Shown: in pieces, positions 7,145 to 14,151 of the stretch | Position numbering within the stretch: the first letter of the stretch is position 1 | Layout: each line of letters starts with the position of its first letter | NCBI GenBank assembly: GCA_025464275.1 | Contig: JAODGR010000029.1 | Span: 1-18,161, forward strand | Origin: Methanosarcinales archaeon | GTDB lineage: Archaea; Halobacteriota; Syntropharchaeia; Alkanophagales; Methanospirareceae | Reading direction: 5' to 3' | DNA length: 18,161 bases | Made by a program: the position numbers and the translations under genes | Notes under the pieces: generated by a model | Told to the model about the DNA's origin: nothing | The model's input: only the letters and a program-made list of their open reading frames with translations | Database searches by the model: none

Positions 7145-7642
7145 ATGAGATTCGTAACAGATAGGATGCTGGGGAAATTGAGCACCTGGCTACGGATTCT
7201 GGGCTACGATACCGTGTATGCCGCAGATGAAGACGAAGACGGGGCTATACTCACCTTCGCGGAGCGAGAAGAGAGGATTCTGCTCACCCGTGACAGGGAT
7301 ATGATAAGGGAGGCGAATAGGAGGGGGATTCGTTGTGTTCACGTGAGAGGAGACGTGGTGATGGACCAGCTGAAGGAGTTACTTCAGCATGGAATAGATA
7401 TAAATCTTGAACCTGTGCCGTGGCGGTGCAGCGTATGCAATGGCGTGCTGAGGAAGGTGAAGGATGAAGGAGGAGATGCAATCCTGCTGGCTAAGAGTTA
7501 TGTACCGAAGGATAGGATAGGGAAGACCGAGTTCTGGGTCTGTAACCGCTGTGGCAGGATATACTGGAAGGGCTCTCACTGGCTGAAGATGCGTGAGCAG
7601 CTGAAGCAGATAAAGAATGAGCGGAAGGGGAAGCAGGAATGA
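7145..7642 (+). CDS. Mut7-C RNase-domain and zinc-ribbon protein (DUF82/COG1656)
   Basis: A 165-residue protein of the Mut7-C family, a PIN-like fold predicted to be an RNase, followed by a zinc ribbon. Acidic residues expected for the nuclease site are visible: MRFVTDRMLGKLSTWLRILG (1-20, Asp6), the Asp/Glu-rich stretch AADEDEDGA (26-34), and LLTRDRDM (46-53, Asp50 and Asp52). The zinc ribbon is made by CSVC (95-98) and CNRC (133-136). The ATG at 7145 is chosen because family members begin with this MRFVTD-like strand; an upstream in-frame ATG at 7088 would overlap the alkyltransferase gene and add a low-quality Ser/Pro-rich tail. The C-terminus is lysine rich (QLKQIKNERKGK). The function in archaea is not established; RNA processing or decay is an inference from the fold. 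Confidence 0.85.
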   Translation: MRFVTDRMLGKLSTWLRILGYDTVYAADEDEDGAILTFAEREERILLTRDRDMIREANRRGIRCVHVRGDVVMDQLKELLQHGIDINLEPVPWRCSVCNGVLRKVKDEGGDAILLAKSYVPKDRIGKTEFWVCNRCGRIYWKGSHWLKMREQLKQIKNERKGKQE

Positions 7643-7654
7643 AAAATAGAAAAG

Positions 7655-7666
7655 TACTTAATATAG
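7655..7666 (+). promoter_or_regulatory. Possible TATA element before rpiA
   Basis: TACTTAATATAG lies about 20-30 bases before the first ATG of rpiA. If used, transcription would start near 7688. That would favour the internal ATG at 7715 or a leaderless start near 7685-7691. The match to the archaeal TATA consensus is modest. Confidence 0.35.
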
Positions 7667-7684
7667 AAGCTCCAGATTGAGAGA

Positions 7685-8392
7685 ATGGTGATGGATAAGG
7701 GGGCAGTGACGAGGATGGGAGAGAGGAAGAAGAAGGAGAAAGCAGCGGAATCCGTTGCTTCCATGGTGAAGGATGGCATGGTGATAGGTCTTGGTACAGG
7801 CTCCACGGCAGAACTGGCGATAGCGAAACTGGGTGAACGGATAGAGAAGGAGGAGCTTGAGATCCTCGGAGTCCCTACTTCGCTCAGGAGTGAGATGGTC
7901 GCGGTAGAATCGGGCATTCGCGTTACCTCGCTCTTCGAACACCCCTCACTGGACATCACCATCGATGGTGCGGACCAGGTGGATGCACACTTAAACCTGC
8001 TCAAGGGTGGCTGGGGTTCCCATACAAAGGAGAAGATAGTATCGTATGCAGCGAAGAAGTTCGTTATCTGTGTTGACGATGGTAAGCTGGTGGACCGGTT
8101 GAATAAACCGGTTCCCCTGGAGGTCTTAACTTATGCAGTGAAGGTGGTTGAGGCGCAGGTGGAGCGACTTGGTGGTGTCCCTGTCCTGAGGAGAGACGGG
8201 AGCAGGGGTGGCTATTTCATCACCGAAGGTGGGAATATGATAATAGACGCCGATTTCGGGACCATAAATAACCCAGATGAGCTGAATATAGCGCTATCTT
8301 CGATTGTTGGCTCTGTTGAGCATGGTATCTTCGTCAACGCCTCGGAAGTGCATGTGGGGAATGAGGATGGAGTGAAGATATTGAGGAGGTGA
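7685..8392 (+). CDS. rpiA: Ribose-5-phosphate isomerase A
   Basis: Interconverts ribose 5-phosphate and ribulose 5-phosphate, which supplies ribose for nucleotides in archaea without an oxidative pentose pathway. RpiA blocks are in order: GLGTGSTA (35-42, phosphate loop), DGADQVD (94-100, catalytic aspartates), LKGGWGSHTKEKI (106-118, with the catalytic Lys and the general-base Glu116) and EGGNMIID near residue 180. The loop after KGG normally reads close to GGALTREK; here Trp-Gly-Ser-His replaces the small residues, which is a local oddity. At 235 aa it is about 10 residues longer at the N-terminus than usual. Met11 (base 7715, MGERKKKEKAAE) matches the common family start and may be the true one. 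mfnB starts 5 bases after its stop, so the two are almost surely cotranscribed. Confidence 0.93.
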   Translation: MVMDKGAVTRMGERKKKEKAAESVASMVKDGMVIGLGTGSTAELAIAKLGERIEKEELEILGVPTSLRSEMVAVESGIRVTSLFEHPSLDITIDGADQVDAHLNLLKGGWGSHTKEKIVSYAAKKFVICVDDGKLVDRLNKPVPLEVLTYAVKVVEAQVERLGGVPVLRRDGSRGGYFITEGGNMIIDADFGTINNPDELNIALSSIVGSVEHGIFVNASEVHVGNEDGVKILRR

Positions 8393-8397
8393 GATAG

Positions 8398-9114
8398 ATG
8401 AAATTACTGGTGAGCCCGAAGGACCTGGAGGAGGCGAAAGCTGCAATTCATGGTAATGCAGACATAATAGATGTGAAGAACCCTTTTGAAGGCTCCCTTG
8501 GCGCCAATTACCCATGGGTCATCAGCTCAATAAAGGAGCTGGTGATGGAGGAGCGAGGTGAAGCGGTGGAGGTGAGTGCTGCGATAGGAGACTTCAATTA
8601 TAAGCCGGGAACTGCTTCTTTAGCTGCCCTGGGCGCCGCTTCTGCCGGCGCTGGCTACATAAAGGTGGGTCTCTTCGGGATAAGAGACAAGCGAGAGGCG
8701 ATAGACCTCCTATCAGCAGTGGTCAGGGCGGTGAAGAGCGTTTCAGCCACGAAGAAGGTGGTTTCTGCATTCTACTCCGACTACAAGCGTATAAACTCGA
8801 TCTCCCCATTCGAGATAGCAGAGATAGGGAAGGAGGTGGATATAGATGTGGCAATGCTCGATACCGGTATAAAAGACGGACGTTCCACACTGGAGTTCAT
8901 GAGTGAAGATGATTTAATGAGCTTTGTGAGAGAATCAAAAGCGCTCGGGCTGGAGACCGCGCTGGCTGGTTCACTCAAATTCGAGGATGTACCCAAGATA
9001 AAGGGGATTGCACCCGACATAATAGGAGTCAGGGGTATGGTCTGTGGCGGTGATAGGAGGGCGAGGATAAGAGAGGACCTGGTGCAGGATTTGAAGCGAA
9101 TGATTGCGGATTGA
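8398..9114 (+). CDS. mfnB: (5-formylfuran-3-yl)methyl phosphate synthase (methanofuran biosynthesis)
   Basis: Forms 4-(hydroxymethyl)-2-furancarboxaldehyde phosphate from two glyceraldehyde 3-phosphates, the first committed step toward the furan ring of methanofuran. The 238-residue sequence matches MJ1099-type MfnB (formerly DUF556): MKLLVSPKDLEEA, ADIIDVKNPFEGSLGANYPW (21-40, with the Schiff-base Lys27), SAAIGDFNYKPGT, GYIKVGLFG, VAMLDTGIKDG and ALAGSLKFED, ending in VRGMVCGGDRRARIREDLV. A strong Shine-Dalgarno sequence (GAGGAGGTGA) precedes the ATG and lies in the end of rpiA. Presence of this gene implies a methanofuran-using C1 pathway, so the host is a methanogen, an anaerobic methane or alkane oxidiser, or a relative. 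Confidence 0.95.
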   Translation: MKLLVSPKDLEEAKAAIHGNADIIDVKNPFEGSLGANYPWVISSIKELVMEERGEAVEVSAAIGDFNYKPGTASLAALGAASAGAGYIKVGLFGIRDKREAIDLLSAVVRAVKSVSATKKVVSAFYSDYKRINSISPFEIAEIGKEVDIDVAMLDTGIKDGRSTLEFMSEDDLMSFVRESKALGLETALAGSLKFEDVPKIKGIAPDIIGVRGMVCGGDRRARIREDLVQDLKRMIAD

Positions 9115-9125
9115 CTTTCGCATTA

Positions 9126-9135
9126 TTTTTATATT
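9126..9135 (+). promoter_or_regulatory. TATA box of the H/ACA guide RNA
   Basis: TTTTTATATT is centred about 25 bases before the first base of the hairpin at 9155, which is the standard archaeal TATA-to-start distance. The T-run may also serve as the 3' end signal of the rpiA-mfnB transcript. Confidence 0.6.
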
Positions 9136-9154
9136 CGTAAACCTGATGTATAGA

Positions 9155-9216
9155 TTGCCCCCTTCGAAGAGTAGTATGAATGAGGGATGATTACTACGGC
9201 AAACGGGGGGCAACAA
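9155..9216 (+). ncRNA. Candidate H/ACA-box pseudouridylation guide RNA with K-loop
   Basis: The folded form has every part of a one-hairpin archaeal H/ACA sRNA. Lower stem of 8 pairs: 9156-9163 with 9205-9212, ending in a G-U pair. Symmetrical internal loop (pseudouridylation pocket): 7 bases on the 5' side (9164-9170, UCGAAGA) and 7 on the 3' side (9198-9204, GGCAAAC). Upper stem of 6 perfect pairs: GUAGUA (9171-9176) with UACUAC (9192-9197). The terminal loop starts UGA and ends GAU, which gives a U-U pair and tandem sheared G-A pairs directly on the upper stem: a K-loop for L7Ae. ACA is at 9213-9215, directly after the lower stem and 15 bases below the upper stem (family rule 14-16). The predicted target is 5'-GUUUGCC-UN-UCUUCGA-3', with the U modified. 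It would act with Cbf5, Nop10, Gar1 and L7Ae on rRNA. The target has not been located. Confidence 0.72.
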
Positions 9217-9343
9217 CTCACCGGTTACTTACTGTACATTTGTTATGCTATAGAATAAGAGCAAGCATGAACATATACTTTTAACGAAAACCAATTTATG
9301 TTATCTCATATCATAAGCAGTAGGAGAGTAAGGAGGGTATCAG
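9217..9343 (+). promoter_or_regulatory. Leader and probable promoter of the thioredoxin-polD operon
   Basis: This A/T-rich stretch holds two possible TATA elements, CATATACTTTTAA (9272-9284) and AATTTATGTTAT (9293-9304). A clear Shine-Dalgarno sequence AGGAGGG (9331-9337) sits 6 bases before the ATG at 9344. I see no open reading frame or further strong hairpin in it. Confidence 0.5.
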
Positions 9344-9796
9344 ATGAAAGGGGAGAATACAGGTGATAAGGATTTTGAGTTGGAGCAGATAAAAGCGAAG
9401 AAGATGCGGGAGATGGAGGAGAGGCTGAAGGCGAGAGCGATGGGCGAGGGTAAGAGAAATAAGGAAGCCGAGGTGATCGATTATCCTCTGACACTGAATG
9501 ACGAGACTTTTATACCGACAGTGAGGAGATATCCACTGGTGGTAGTGGATTGCTGGGCACCGTGGTGTGCACCCTGCAGGATGGTAGCACCGATAATAGA
9601 CGAGCTTGCACGTGAATACGCGGGTAAGGTGGTATTTGGTAAACTGAACGTGGATGAGAATCCGCGGATCGCCGCCGAATTCGCTATCATGGCTATACCC
9701 ACCATGTTCATCTTTAAGAATGGTGAGCCAGTGGATGTCATTCAGGGGGCATTACCGAAGCCATATCTCGAAGCGAGGGTGAAGCAGTGGCTCTGA
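9344..9796 (+). CDS. trxA: Thioredoxin with charged N-terminal extension
   Basis: A 150-residue thioredoxin, a dithiol-disulfide reductase of the cytoplasm. Residues about 46-150 form the fold: VVVDCWAPWCAPCRM (66-80) with the active site WCAPC (Trp74 to Cys78), where Ala replaces the Gly of the common WCGPC; FGKLNVDENPRIAAEF; and the cis-proline loop AIPTMFIFKNGEPV. The first 45 residues are a highly charged predicted helix (ELEQIKAKKMREMEERLKA) with no signal peptide. Extensions of this kind occur in some archaeal thioredoxins, but their role is not known to me. A strong Shine-Dalgarno sequence supports the start. The polD subunit gene follows after about 20-30 bases in the same direction, so the two are probably cotranscribed. 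Confidence 0.92.
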   Translation: MKGENTGDKDFELEQIKAKKMREMEERLKARAMGEGKRNKEAEVIDYPLTLNDETFIPTVRRYPLVVVDCWAPWCAPCRMVAPIIDELAREYAGKVVFGKLNVDENPRIAAEFAIMAIPTMFIFKNGEPVDVIQGALPKPYLEARVKQWL

Positions 9797-9816
9797 TTCT
9801 GGATTAGGGCAGAGAT

Positions 9817-11355
9817 GTGGGAACGATGATGGGTGGTGCGAAACAGAAACGCAGTGAGATAGAGATAGAGATAGTGAAGCGATTTGCAGAGCTGGGATAC
9901 CAGGTACAGCCCGATGCCATTGATCTATTAAAGCGGTATGAACAGGAGCAAGAAGTGGGTGTTGGACTCGATGAGATAGTAGAGGATGTGGCAAGTTCTC
10001 TTGACTCTTCTACATTTGTCATCTCCACCGAGCAGATAACGGAAGTCATCAGGCATCGACTCACGAAGGAGCAGCAAGCGCCATCCGCTCCTCCACCTCC
10101 TCCCGCGGTTCTCAAATCCTTCTCCTCCTCACGGAGTGGCGATGGTGAACAGCAAGACAATCTCTTACAGCATTTCATCAATAGATACGAGGAGATAGGC
10201 GGTATAATAAAGAGGAGAATGAACAGTATCTCGATAAGGTCTGTAAAGAACATAAGAGGAGGAATGAGTGGGGGCGCATCTGTCTCCGTGGTGGGAATGG
10301 TCTCCTCCGTGAAGAAGACAGCGCGTGGCAATCTCCTGGTTGATCTGGAGGACCCTACCGGGCATATCCCCGTGGTCTTATCCACACATGAGGAGATAAT
10401 CCCCGATGAGATACTCGGTGTGACCGGTACACTTACCGAGAGTGGTTATCTATTTGCCAGCAGGCTGGTATACCCCGATGTACCGCTTGAATCCACTTCC
10501 ATTTCCCACTCCCACTCCAGTACCGGTACCGGTGCCGAAGCTGAAGCTGAAGCTGTACCCGTGCACGCCGTCTTCATATCAGATATGCATGTAGGGAGCA
10601 GGACTTTTCGTGAAGATGCGTGGTATAGCTTCGTGGACTGGCTGAGTGAAGAAGCCAGGAGCATCAACATCGGCTATCTTATCGTTGCGGGCGATATCGT
10701 GGATGGGATAGGAGTCTACCCGGGACAGGAGAGCGACCTGGAAATCACAGATATAGAAGAGCAGTATAAGGTAGCAGCACGATGCTTAGCCTCTATACCG
10801 GGCGATATCCATGTGGTGGTGGCACCCGGTAACCACGATGCAGTGCGGAGTGCGGAGCCGCAACCGCCACTGTACAGTGATTTTCAACGCTTCTTCAACT
10901 CCAATACATGCTTCGTGAGCAACCCTGCATACATAAGGATAGGAGACAGGACGGTCTTGATATACCACGGTCAATCATTTGATGACTTCGTTAATGCCGT
11001 ATCGCGCCTGAGTTATTCAAAGCCTGAGGATATGATGGTAGAGATGCTGAGGAGGAGGCATATAGCACCGATATATGGTAATAATGTATCCATTATCCCG
11101 GACGGTAATGATTACGGCGTGATAAATCCCGTACCTGATATAATCCACTGCGGGCATACACATACACTCGGAATTGCCCGTTATCGTGATGTCCTGCTGA
11201 TAAATTCCGGTGCATGGCAGTCACAGACGGAGTATCAGAAGAAGAGGGGTATAAATCCCGTTGTTGGGTGTGCCACACTCGTGGAGCTATCACAGCTGAA
11301 GACGAAGGTGATGGACTTCGGAGAGGGTAGAGGAGAGGGGGTGTCAGCGAGATAG
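9817..11355 (+). CDS. polB: DNA polymerase II (PolD) small subunit DP1
   Basis: The small, proofreading 3'-5' exonuclease subunit of archaeal DNA polymerase D, which works with DP2 in replication. A helical N-terminal domain (about 12-85) is followed by a Ser/Pro-rich linker (86-112), an OB fold (about 140-220, SVVGMVSSVKKTARGNLLVD) and a calcineurin-like phosphodiesterase domain (about 248-500). Metal ligands are all present: SDMHVGS (255-261, Asp256 and His258), AGDIVDG (291-297), APGNHD (336-341), YHGQS (383-387) and CGHTHT (445-450). The enzyme should therefore be active. The OB-phosphodiesterase linker is unusual: HSHS, TGTG and AEAEAEA runs (231-246) come from three different hexamer repeats side by side. 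The start used is a GTG; the ATG codons at 9826 and 9829 are good alternatives. The stop TAG abuts the ATG of the next gene with no gap. Confidence 0.94.
   Translation: MGTMMGGAKQKRSEIEIEIVKRFAELGYQVQPDAIDLLKRYEQEQEVGVGLDEIVEDVASSLDSSTFVISTEQITEVIRHRLTKEQQAPSAPPPPPAVLKSFSSSRSGDGEQQDNLLQHFINRYEEIGGIIKRRMNSISIRSVKNIRGGMSGGASVSVVGMVSSVKKTARGNLLVDLEDPTGHIPVVLSTHEEIIPDEILGVTGTLTESGYLFASRLVYPDVPLESTSISHSHSSTGTGAEAEAEAVPVHAVFISDMHVGSRTFREDAWYSFVDWLSEEARSINIGYLIVAGDIVDGIGVYPGQESDLEITDIEEQYKVAARCLASIPGDIHVVVAPGNHDAVRSAEPQPPLYSDFQRFFNSNTCFVSNPAYIRIGDRTVLIYHGQSFDDFVNAVSRLSYSKPEDMMVEMLRRRHIAPIYGNNVSIIPDGNDYGVINPVPDIIHCGHTHTLGIARYRDVLLINSGAWQSQTEYQKKRGINPVVGCATLVELSQLKTKVMDFGEGRGEGVSAR
9856..9873 (+). repeat. 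In-frame GAGATA hexamer repeat, three copies, in polB
   Basis: Encodes Glu-Ile-Glu-Ile-Glu-Ile at the start of the N-terminal helical domain of DP1. All three copies are identical. Confidence 0.7.
10504..10554 (+). repeat. Cluster of three different hexamer repeats in polB
   Basis: TCCCAC (2.5 copies, 10504-10518), ACCGGT (2 copies, 10522-10533) and GAAGCT (3 copies, 10537-10554) follow each other almost without a gap. They encode SHSHS, TGTG and EAEAEA in the linker between the OB and phosphodiesterase domains of DP1. Confidence 0.8.
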
Positions 11356-12243
11356 ATGAAGCGTGGAGTTGCGAGGCTCTGCAACTGGCTCCGTGATAGA
11401 GTGTACGGGGAGTACGAGAGGATGCTGGAGGAAGAGATACTCGCCCGGAACTTACCTGAGCATGTGGCAATAATCATGGACGGTAACAGGCGATTTGCAA
11501 GGAAGATAGGTGTTTCTACACCGCATGGCTACCTTTATGGCGCGGGTGTGACCGAGCGTGTGATCGAGTGGTGCTTTGATCTCGGGATAAAACAGCTCAC
11601 GATATACGCATTCTCACGTGAGAACTTCCGCAGGACGGAGGAGGAGAAGCAGGAGCTATTTAAACTCATGCGCACCGAGTTTGAGAAGATAAGCATGGAT
11701 GAGCGTGTACACACCCGCGGTGTACGTGTGAGAGCGATAGGTAACCTCAACCTGCTACCTGAGAGTGTAAGAGAGGCGATAAAGAGAGCAGAGCGTGCAA
11801 CCGAGCGATACAGGCAGTTCAGATTGTTTATCGCGGTGGCATACAGTGGCAGGATGGAGATAGTGGATTCAGTGCGGACGATTGCGAATCAGGTGAAGAG
11901 GGGGCTGTTATCTGCGGATGAAATAACCGAGGAGACTATATCACGGCATCTATACATGATAGAAGGTGGAGAGGAGCTGGAGCTGGGTCAGTCTCAGTGT
12001 CAGGAGGGATTGAAGACGGCGGTGGATTTGATTATAAGGACCGGGGGTGAGATGAGACTGAGCAATTTCGTGCCCTGGCAGGCACTGGGCAACGAATGTG
12101 CCGCATACTTCTGCGCTCCTTTCTGGCCTGAGTTCAGGAGAATAGACCTGCTCAGAGCGATAAGAACCTATCAGGAGCGTGAGGAGGACCGGAAGCGATA
12201 TACAGTAATGAGAATGTTGAAATTGGTGAGGGCATTCTCATGA
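11356..12243 (+). CDS. uppS: cis-Prenyltransferase (polyprenyl/undecaprenyl diphosphate synthase family)
   Basis: Extends allylic diphosphate with isopentenyl diphosphate in cis to make the long polyprenyl (dolichyl-type) carrier for archaeal glycosylation, at the membrane surface. The 295-residue sequence has the family blocks: HVAIIMDGNRRFAR (36-49, with the catalytic Asp42), the His-Gly motif near 57, TIYAFSRENFRR (82-93) and VDLIIRTGGEMRLSNF (223-238), then WQ...E and WPEF. Two differences from the consensus are RTGGEMRLSN for RTSGEQRLSN, and two extra residues between the WQ..E motif and WPEF. An N-terminal amphipathic stretch (1-30) precedes the fold. The ATG follows the DP1 stop with no gap, and the TGA overlaps the ATG of the next gene, so expression is probably coupled to both. 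Confidence 0.93.
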   Translation: MKRGVARLCNWLRDRVYGEYERMLEEEILARNLPEHVAIIMDGNRRFARKIGVSTPHGYLYGAGVTERVIEWCFDLGIKQLTIYAFSRENFRRTEEEKQELFKLMRTEFEKISMDERVHTRGVRVRAIGNLNLLPESVREAIKRAERATERYRQFRLFIAVAYSGRMEIVDSVRTIANQVKRGLLSADEITEETISRHLYMIEGGEELELGQSQCQEGLKTAVDLIIRTGGEMRLSNFVPWQALGNECAAYFCAPFWPEFRRIDLLRAIRTYQEREEDRKRYTVMRMLKLVRAFS

Positions 12244-12569
12244 TAATCGCAGAGATCACGGTCATCCCGATAGGCACGGGTACACCAGGGGTGAGTGAAT
12301 ACGTAGCAGCAGCGGTGGAGGAATTGAAGAATCTGGGCTTGAGACCACAGCTTACCGCGATGGGTACGATATTCGAATCCGAGGATATAGAAGAGGTCTT
12401 GAAGGCGTTCAGAGCGGTGCATGAATCGGTCTTCAAACGCGGTGCAAAGCGTGTGGTTACAAGTTTGAGGATAGACGAGCGGCGAGATAAACGAGGAACC
12501 ATGAACCAGAAGGTGGAGTCGGTTTATTCACAGCTCAATCGAGATAATTCTGGAAATACAGCTCAGTGA
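12240..12569 (+). CDS. MTH1187/YkoF-family thiamine-binding protein
   Basis: A 109-residue protein of the MTH1187 family (old DUF77), small ferredoxin-like proteins. Some members bind thiamine or its pyrimidine; the physiological role in archaea is unclear. The family pattern is clear: MIIAEITVIPIGTGTPGVSEYVAAAVEELK, then LTAMGTIFES, an AVHESVFKRGAKRV helix and TSLRIDERRDK. Its start overlaps the uppS stop (ATGA). About nine residues at the C-terminus (LNRDNSGNTAQ region) extend past the usual family end, and they are the part encoded in the overlap with the converging corrinoid-activator gene. The opposite operon contains thiL, so two thiamine-linked genes lie in facing operons; a functional tie is only a guess. 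Confidence 0.9.
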   Translation: MIIAEITVIPIGTGTPGVSEYVAAAVEELKNLGLRPQLTAMGTIFESEDIEEVLKAFRAVHESVFKRGAKRVVTSLRIDERRDKRGTMNQKVESVYSQLNRDNSGNTAQ

Positions 12570-14151
12570 CGAACTTCTCCATGAAATCCTGCTCTTCTTC
12601 CAGTTTTATGTGCTCTATCCGCTTCGCCACCTCTTCTGCTTCTTTTCGCTTCACCCTCGAGACCAGGACCTGCCTGGCACCCTCCAGCGCGGCGTTACCC
12701 ACCTTCTTCACCTTATTCCGGGCAACGGGTGGCAGGAGTCCTATGCGTATCGCATTCTCGGTATTTGTGAAGTTAACGAAGCCACCTGCGAGTAATAACC
12801 GGTCTATATCCTCAAAGGAGATGCCGTATCTATCGAGCAGAACCCTTACACCGACAGCGACAGCCGTCTTGGCAAGGTTTAACTGGTCTATATCCGTCTC
12901 CAATAGCTTGATGTCTTCTGTTATTCGCAATTCCTTATCCCCGGTCCTGAATTTGCCCCTGCCATCTATCATCCCCTGCTCCAGTAGCTCAGCCAGGGCG
13001 TCTATCAGACCAGAGCCGCAGATTCCCACAGGTGGAAGACCGCCTATCGTCTCATATTCAATCTGACCATCCCTTATTCGCACCTCCTTTATCGCCCCTT
13101 TCACACCACCAATCCCACAGGAGATGCTGGCGCCCTCAAATGCCGGTCCTGCAGCTGCGGAAGTGGCAATCAAGCGCTCTCTGTTACCAAGTACAATCTC
13201 AGTGTTCGTCCCCACATCTATCGCCAGAGATATCCCCTCGCTCATGTACATCTCAGTTGCCAGTACCACTGCGAGTGCATCAGCGCCGATGAAACTGCCA
13301 ATCAGTGGGAGCCCATAAACTCTTGCTTCTGGATTCATCGTGATCTGTAGTTCTCTCGCCTTTTTGAGTATGGAGTCTGTACTCTCAGGTTCGTAGGGGC
13401 TCTTACCCAGTGACTCCACGGATAACCCGAAGAAGAGGTCCCGCATCACTGAATTGCCCACCACCACCAGTTCATACACCTCATCCCTACTTGCTCCACC
13501 GGTGATCTTCTTCTTCACCTTCCTGTTCACGGTCGTGGTCAGGGTACCAATCATCTCATTCACTGCGGCTCTTATCTCCCTCACCAGTCTATCATGCCCC
13601 CTCCTGGCGTATTCAATCCTGGAAATCACGTTATTACCGTATTTTGTCTGTGGATTCTCCCTTGATATCGTTGCGACCACGCCCCCGGTCTCCAGGTCAA
13701 CCAGGTAGGCGGCGAGTGTGGTGGTACCGATATCGAGCGCGAGCCCGTATATCGCACCCTTATAATCGCCTATATAAGTGGAGTTGTAGTACACACGTGC
13801 TCCTTCACGGGTTACACACGGCTCTATTGGTATCTGTTTATACTCCCCGGACTCCAGAACGTAGTACACCCTCTCCGGAACACTGACATATATCGGCTCG
13901 TCAGTCCGCAATATCCGTGCCTGACATGCGAGTCGCTGCTTCTCGCCCCTGATAAACTTCTGTTCTATACTCGTTACGGGCGATATAGCACCGTGAGGGG
14001 CGTCAACCTCAACCAGGCACTGACCACATTTGCCCTCACCGCCGCAGGAAGCATTTATCTCTATCCCAAGCTCCTGGAGATACTCTAAAATTGTGCGTCC
14101 GGTAACGAGTTCTGCCTCCGTGGTACGTCCATCTCTGAATGTAATCTTCAT
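12535..14151 (-). CDS. RACo-type ATP-dependent reductive activator of corrinoid proteins
   Basis: A 538-residue protein that, by family, uses ATP to drive electron transfer to an inactivated Co(II) corrinoid protein and return it to Co(I). The N-terminal plant-type [2Fe-2S] ferredoxin domain (1-90) has the four ligands Cys36, Cys42, Cys45 and Cys76 (SCGGEGKCGQC, then LACQA). The rest is the ASKHA-type ATPase (DUF4445): YGLALDIGTTTLAAYLVDL near 135, VVVGNSVMRDLFFG near 230, ISLAIDVGTNTEIVLGN, AGPAFEGASISCG, PVGICGSGLIDALAE and LLLAGGFVNF. The N-terminal cluster position fits RACo rather than RamA, whose clusters lie at the C-terminus. Likely targets are the corrinoid iron-sulfur protein of CODH/ACS or a methyltransferase corrinoid protein, but none is encoded here. 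Its ATG overlaps the malic enzyme stop. Confidence 0.9.
   Translation of the reverse strand: MKITFRDGRTTEAELVTGRTILEYLQELGIEINASCGGEGKCGQCLVEVDAPHGAISPVTSIEQKFIRGEKQRLACQARILRTDEPIYVSVPERVYYVLESGEYKQIPIEPCVTREGARVYYNSTYIGDYKGAIYGLALDIGTTTLAAYLVDLETGGVVATISRENPQTKYGNNVISRIEYARRGHDRLVREIRAAVNEMIGTLTTTVNRKVKKKITGGASRDEVYELVVVGNSVMRDLFFGLSVESLGKSPYEPESTDSILKKARELQITMNPEARVYGLPLIGSFIGADALAVVLATEMYMSEGISLAIDVGTNTEIVLGNRERLIATSAAAGPAFEGASISCGIGGVKGAIKEVRIRDGQIEYETIGGLPPVGICGSGLIDALAELLEQGMIDGRGKFRTGDKELRITEDIKLLETDIDQLNLAKTAVAVGVRVLLDRYGISFEDIDRLLLAGGFVNFTNTENAIRIGLLPPVARNKVKKVGNAALEGARQVLVSRVKRKEAEEVAKRIEHIKLEEEQDFMEKFVTELYFQNYLD

Noticed and set aside
9177..9191. Box C/D guide RNA signal (UGAAUGA, GAUGAU)
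   Set aside because: No proper C box with paired D box and guide spacing; the same bases are better explained as the K-loop of the H/ACA hairpin.
12566..13066. Open frame of 166 codons on the plus strand
   Set aside because: Antisense to the RACo-like gene; Ser-rich low-complexity translation with no family signature.
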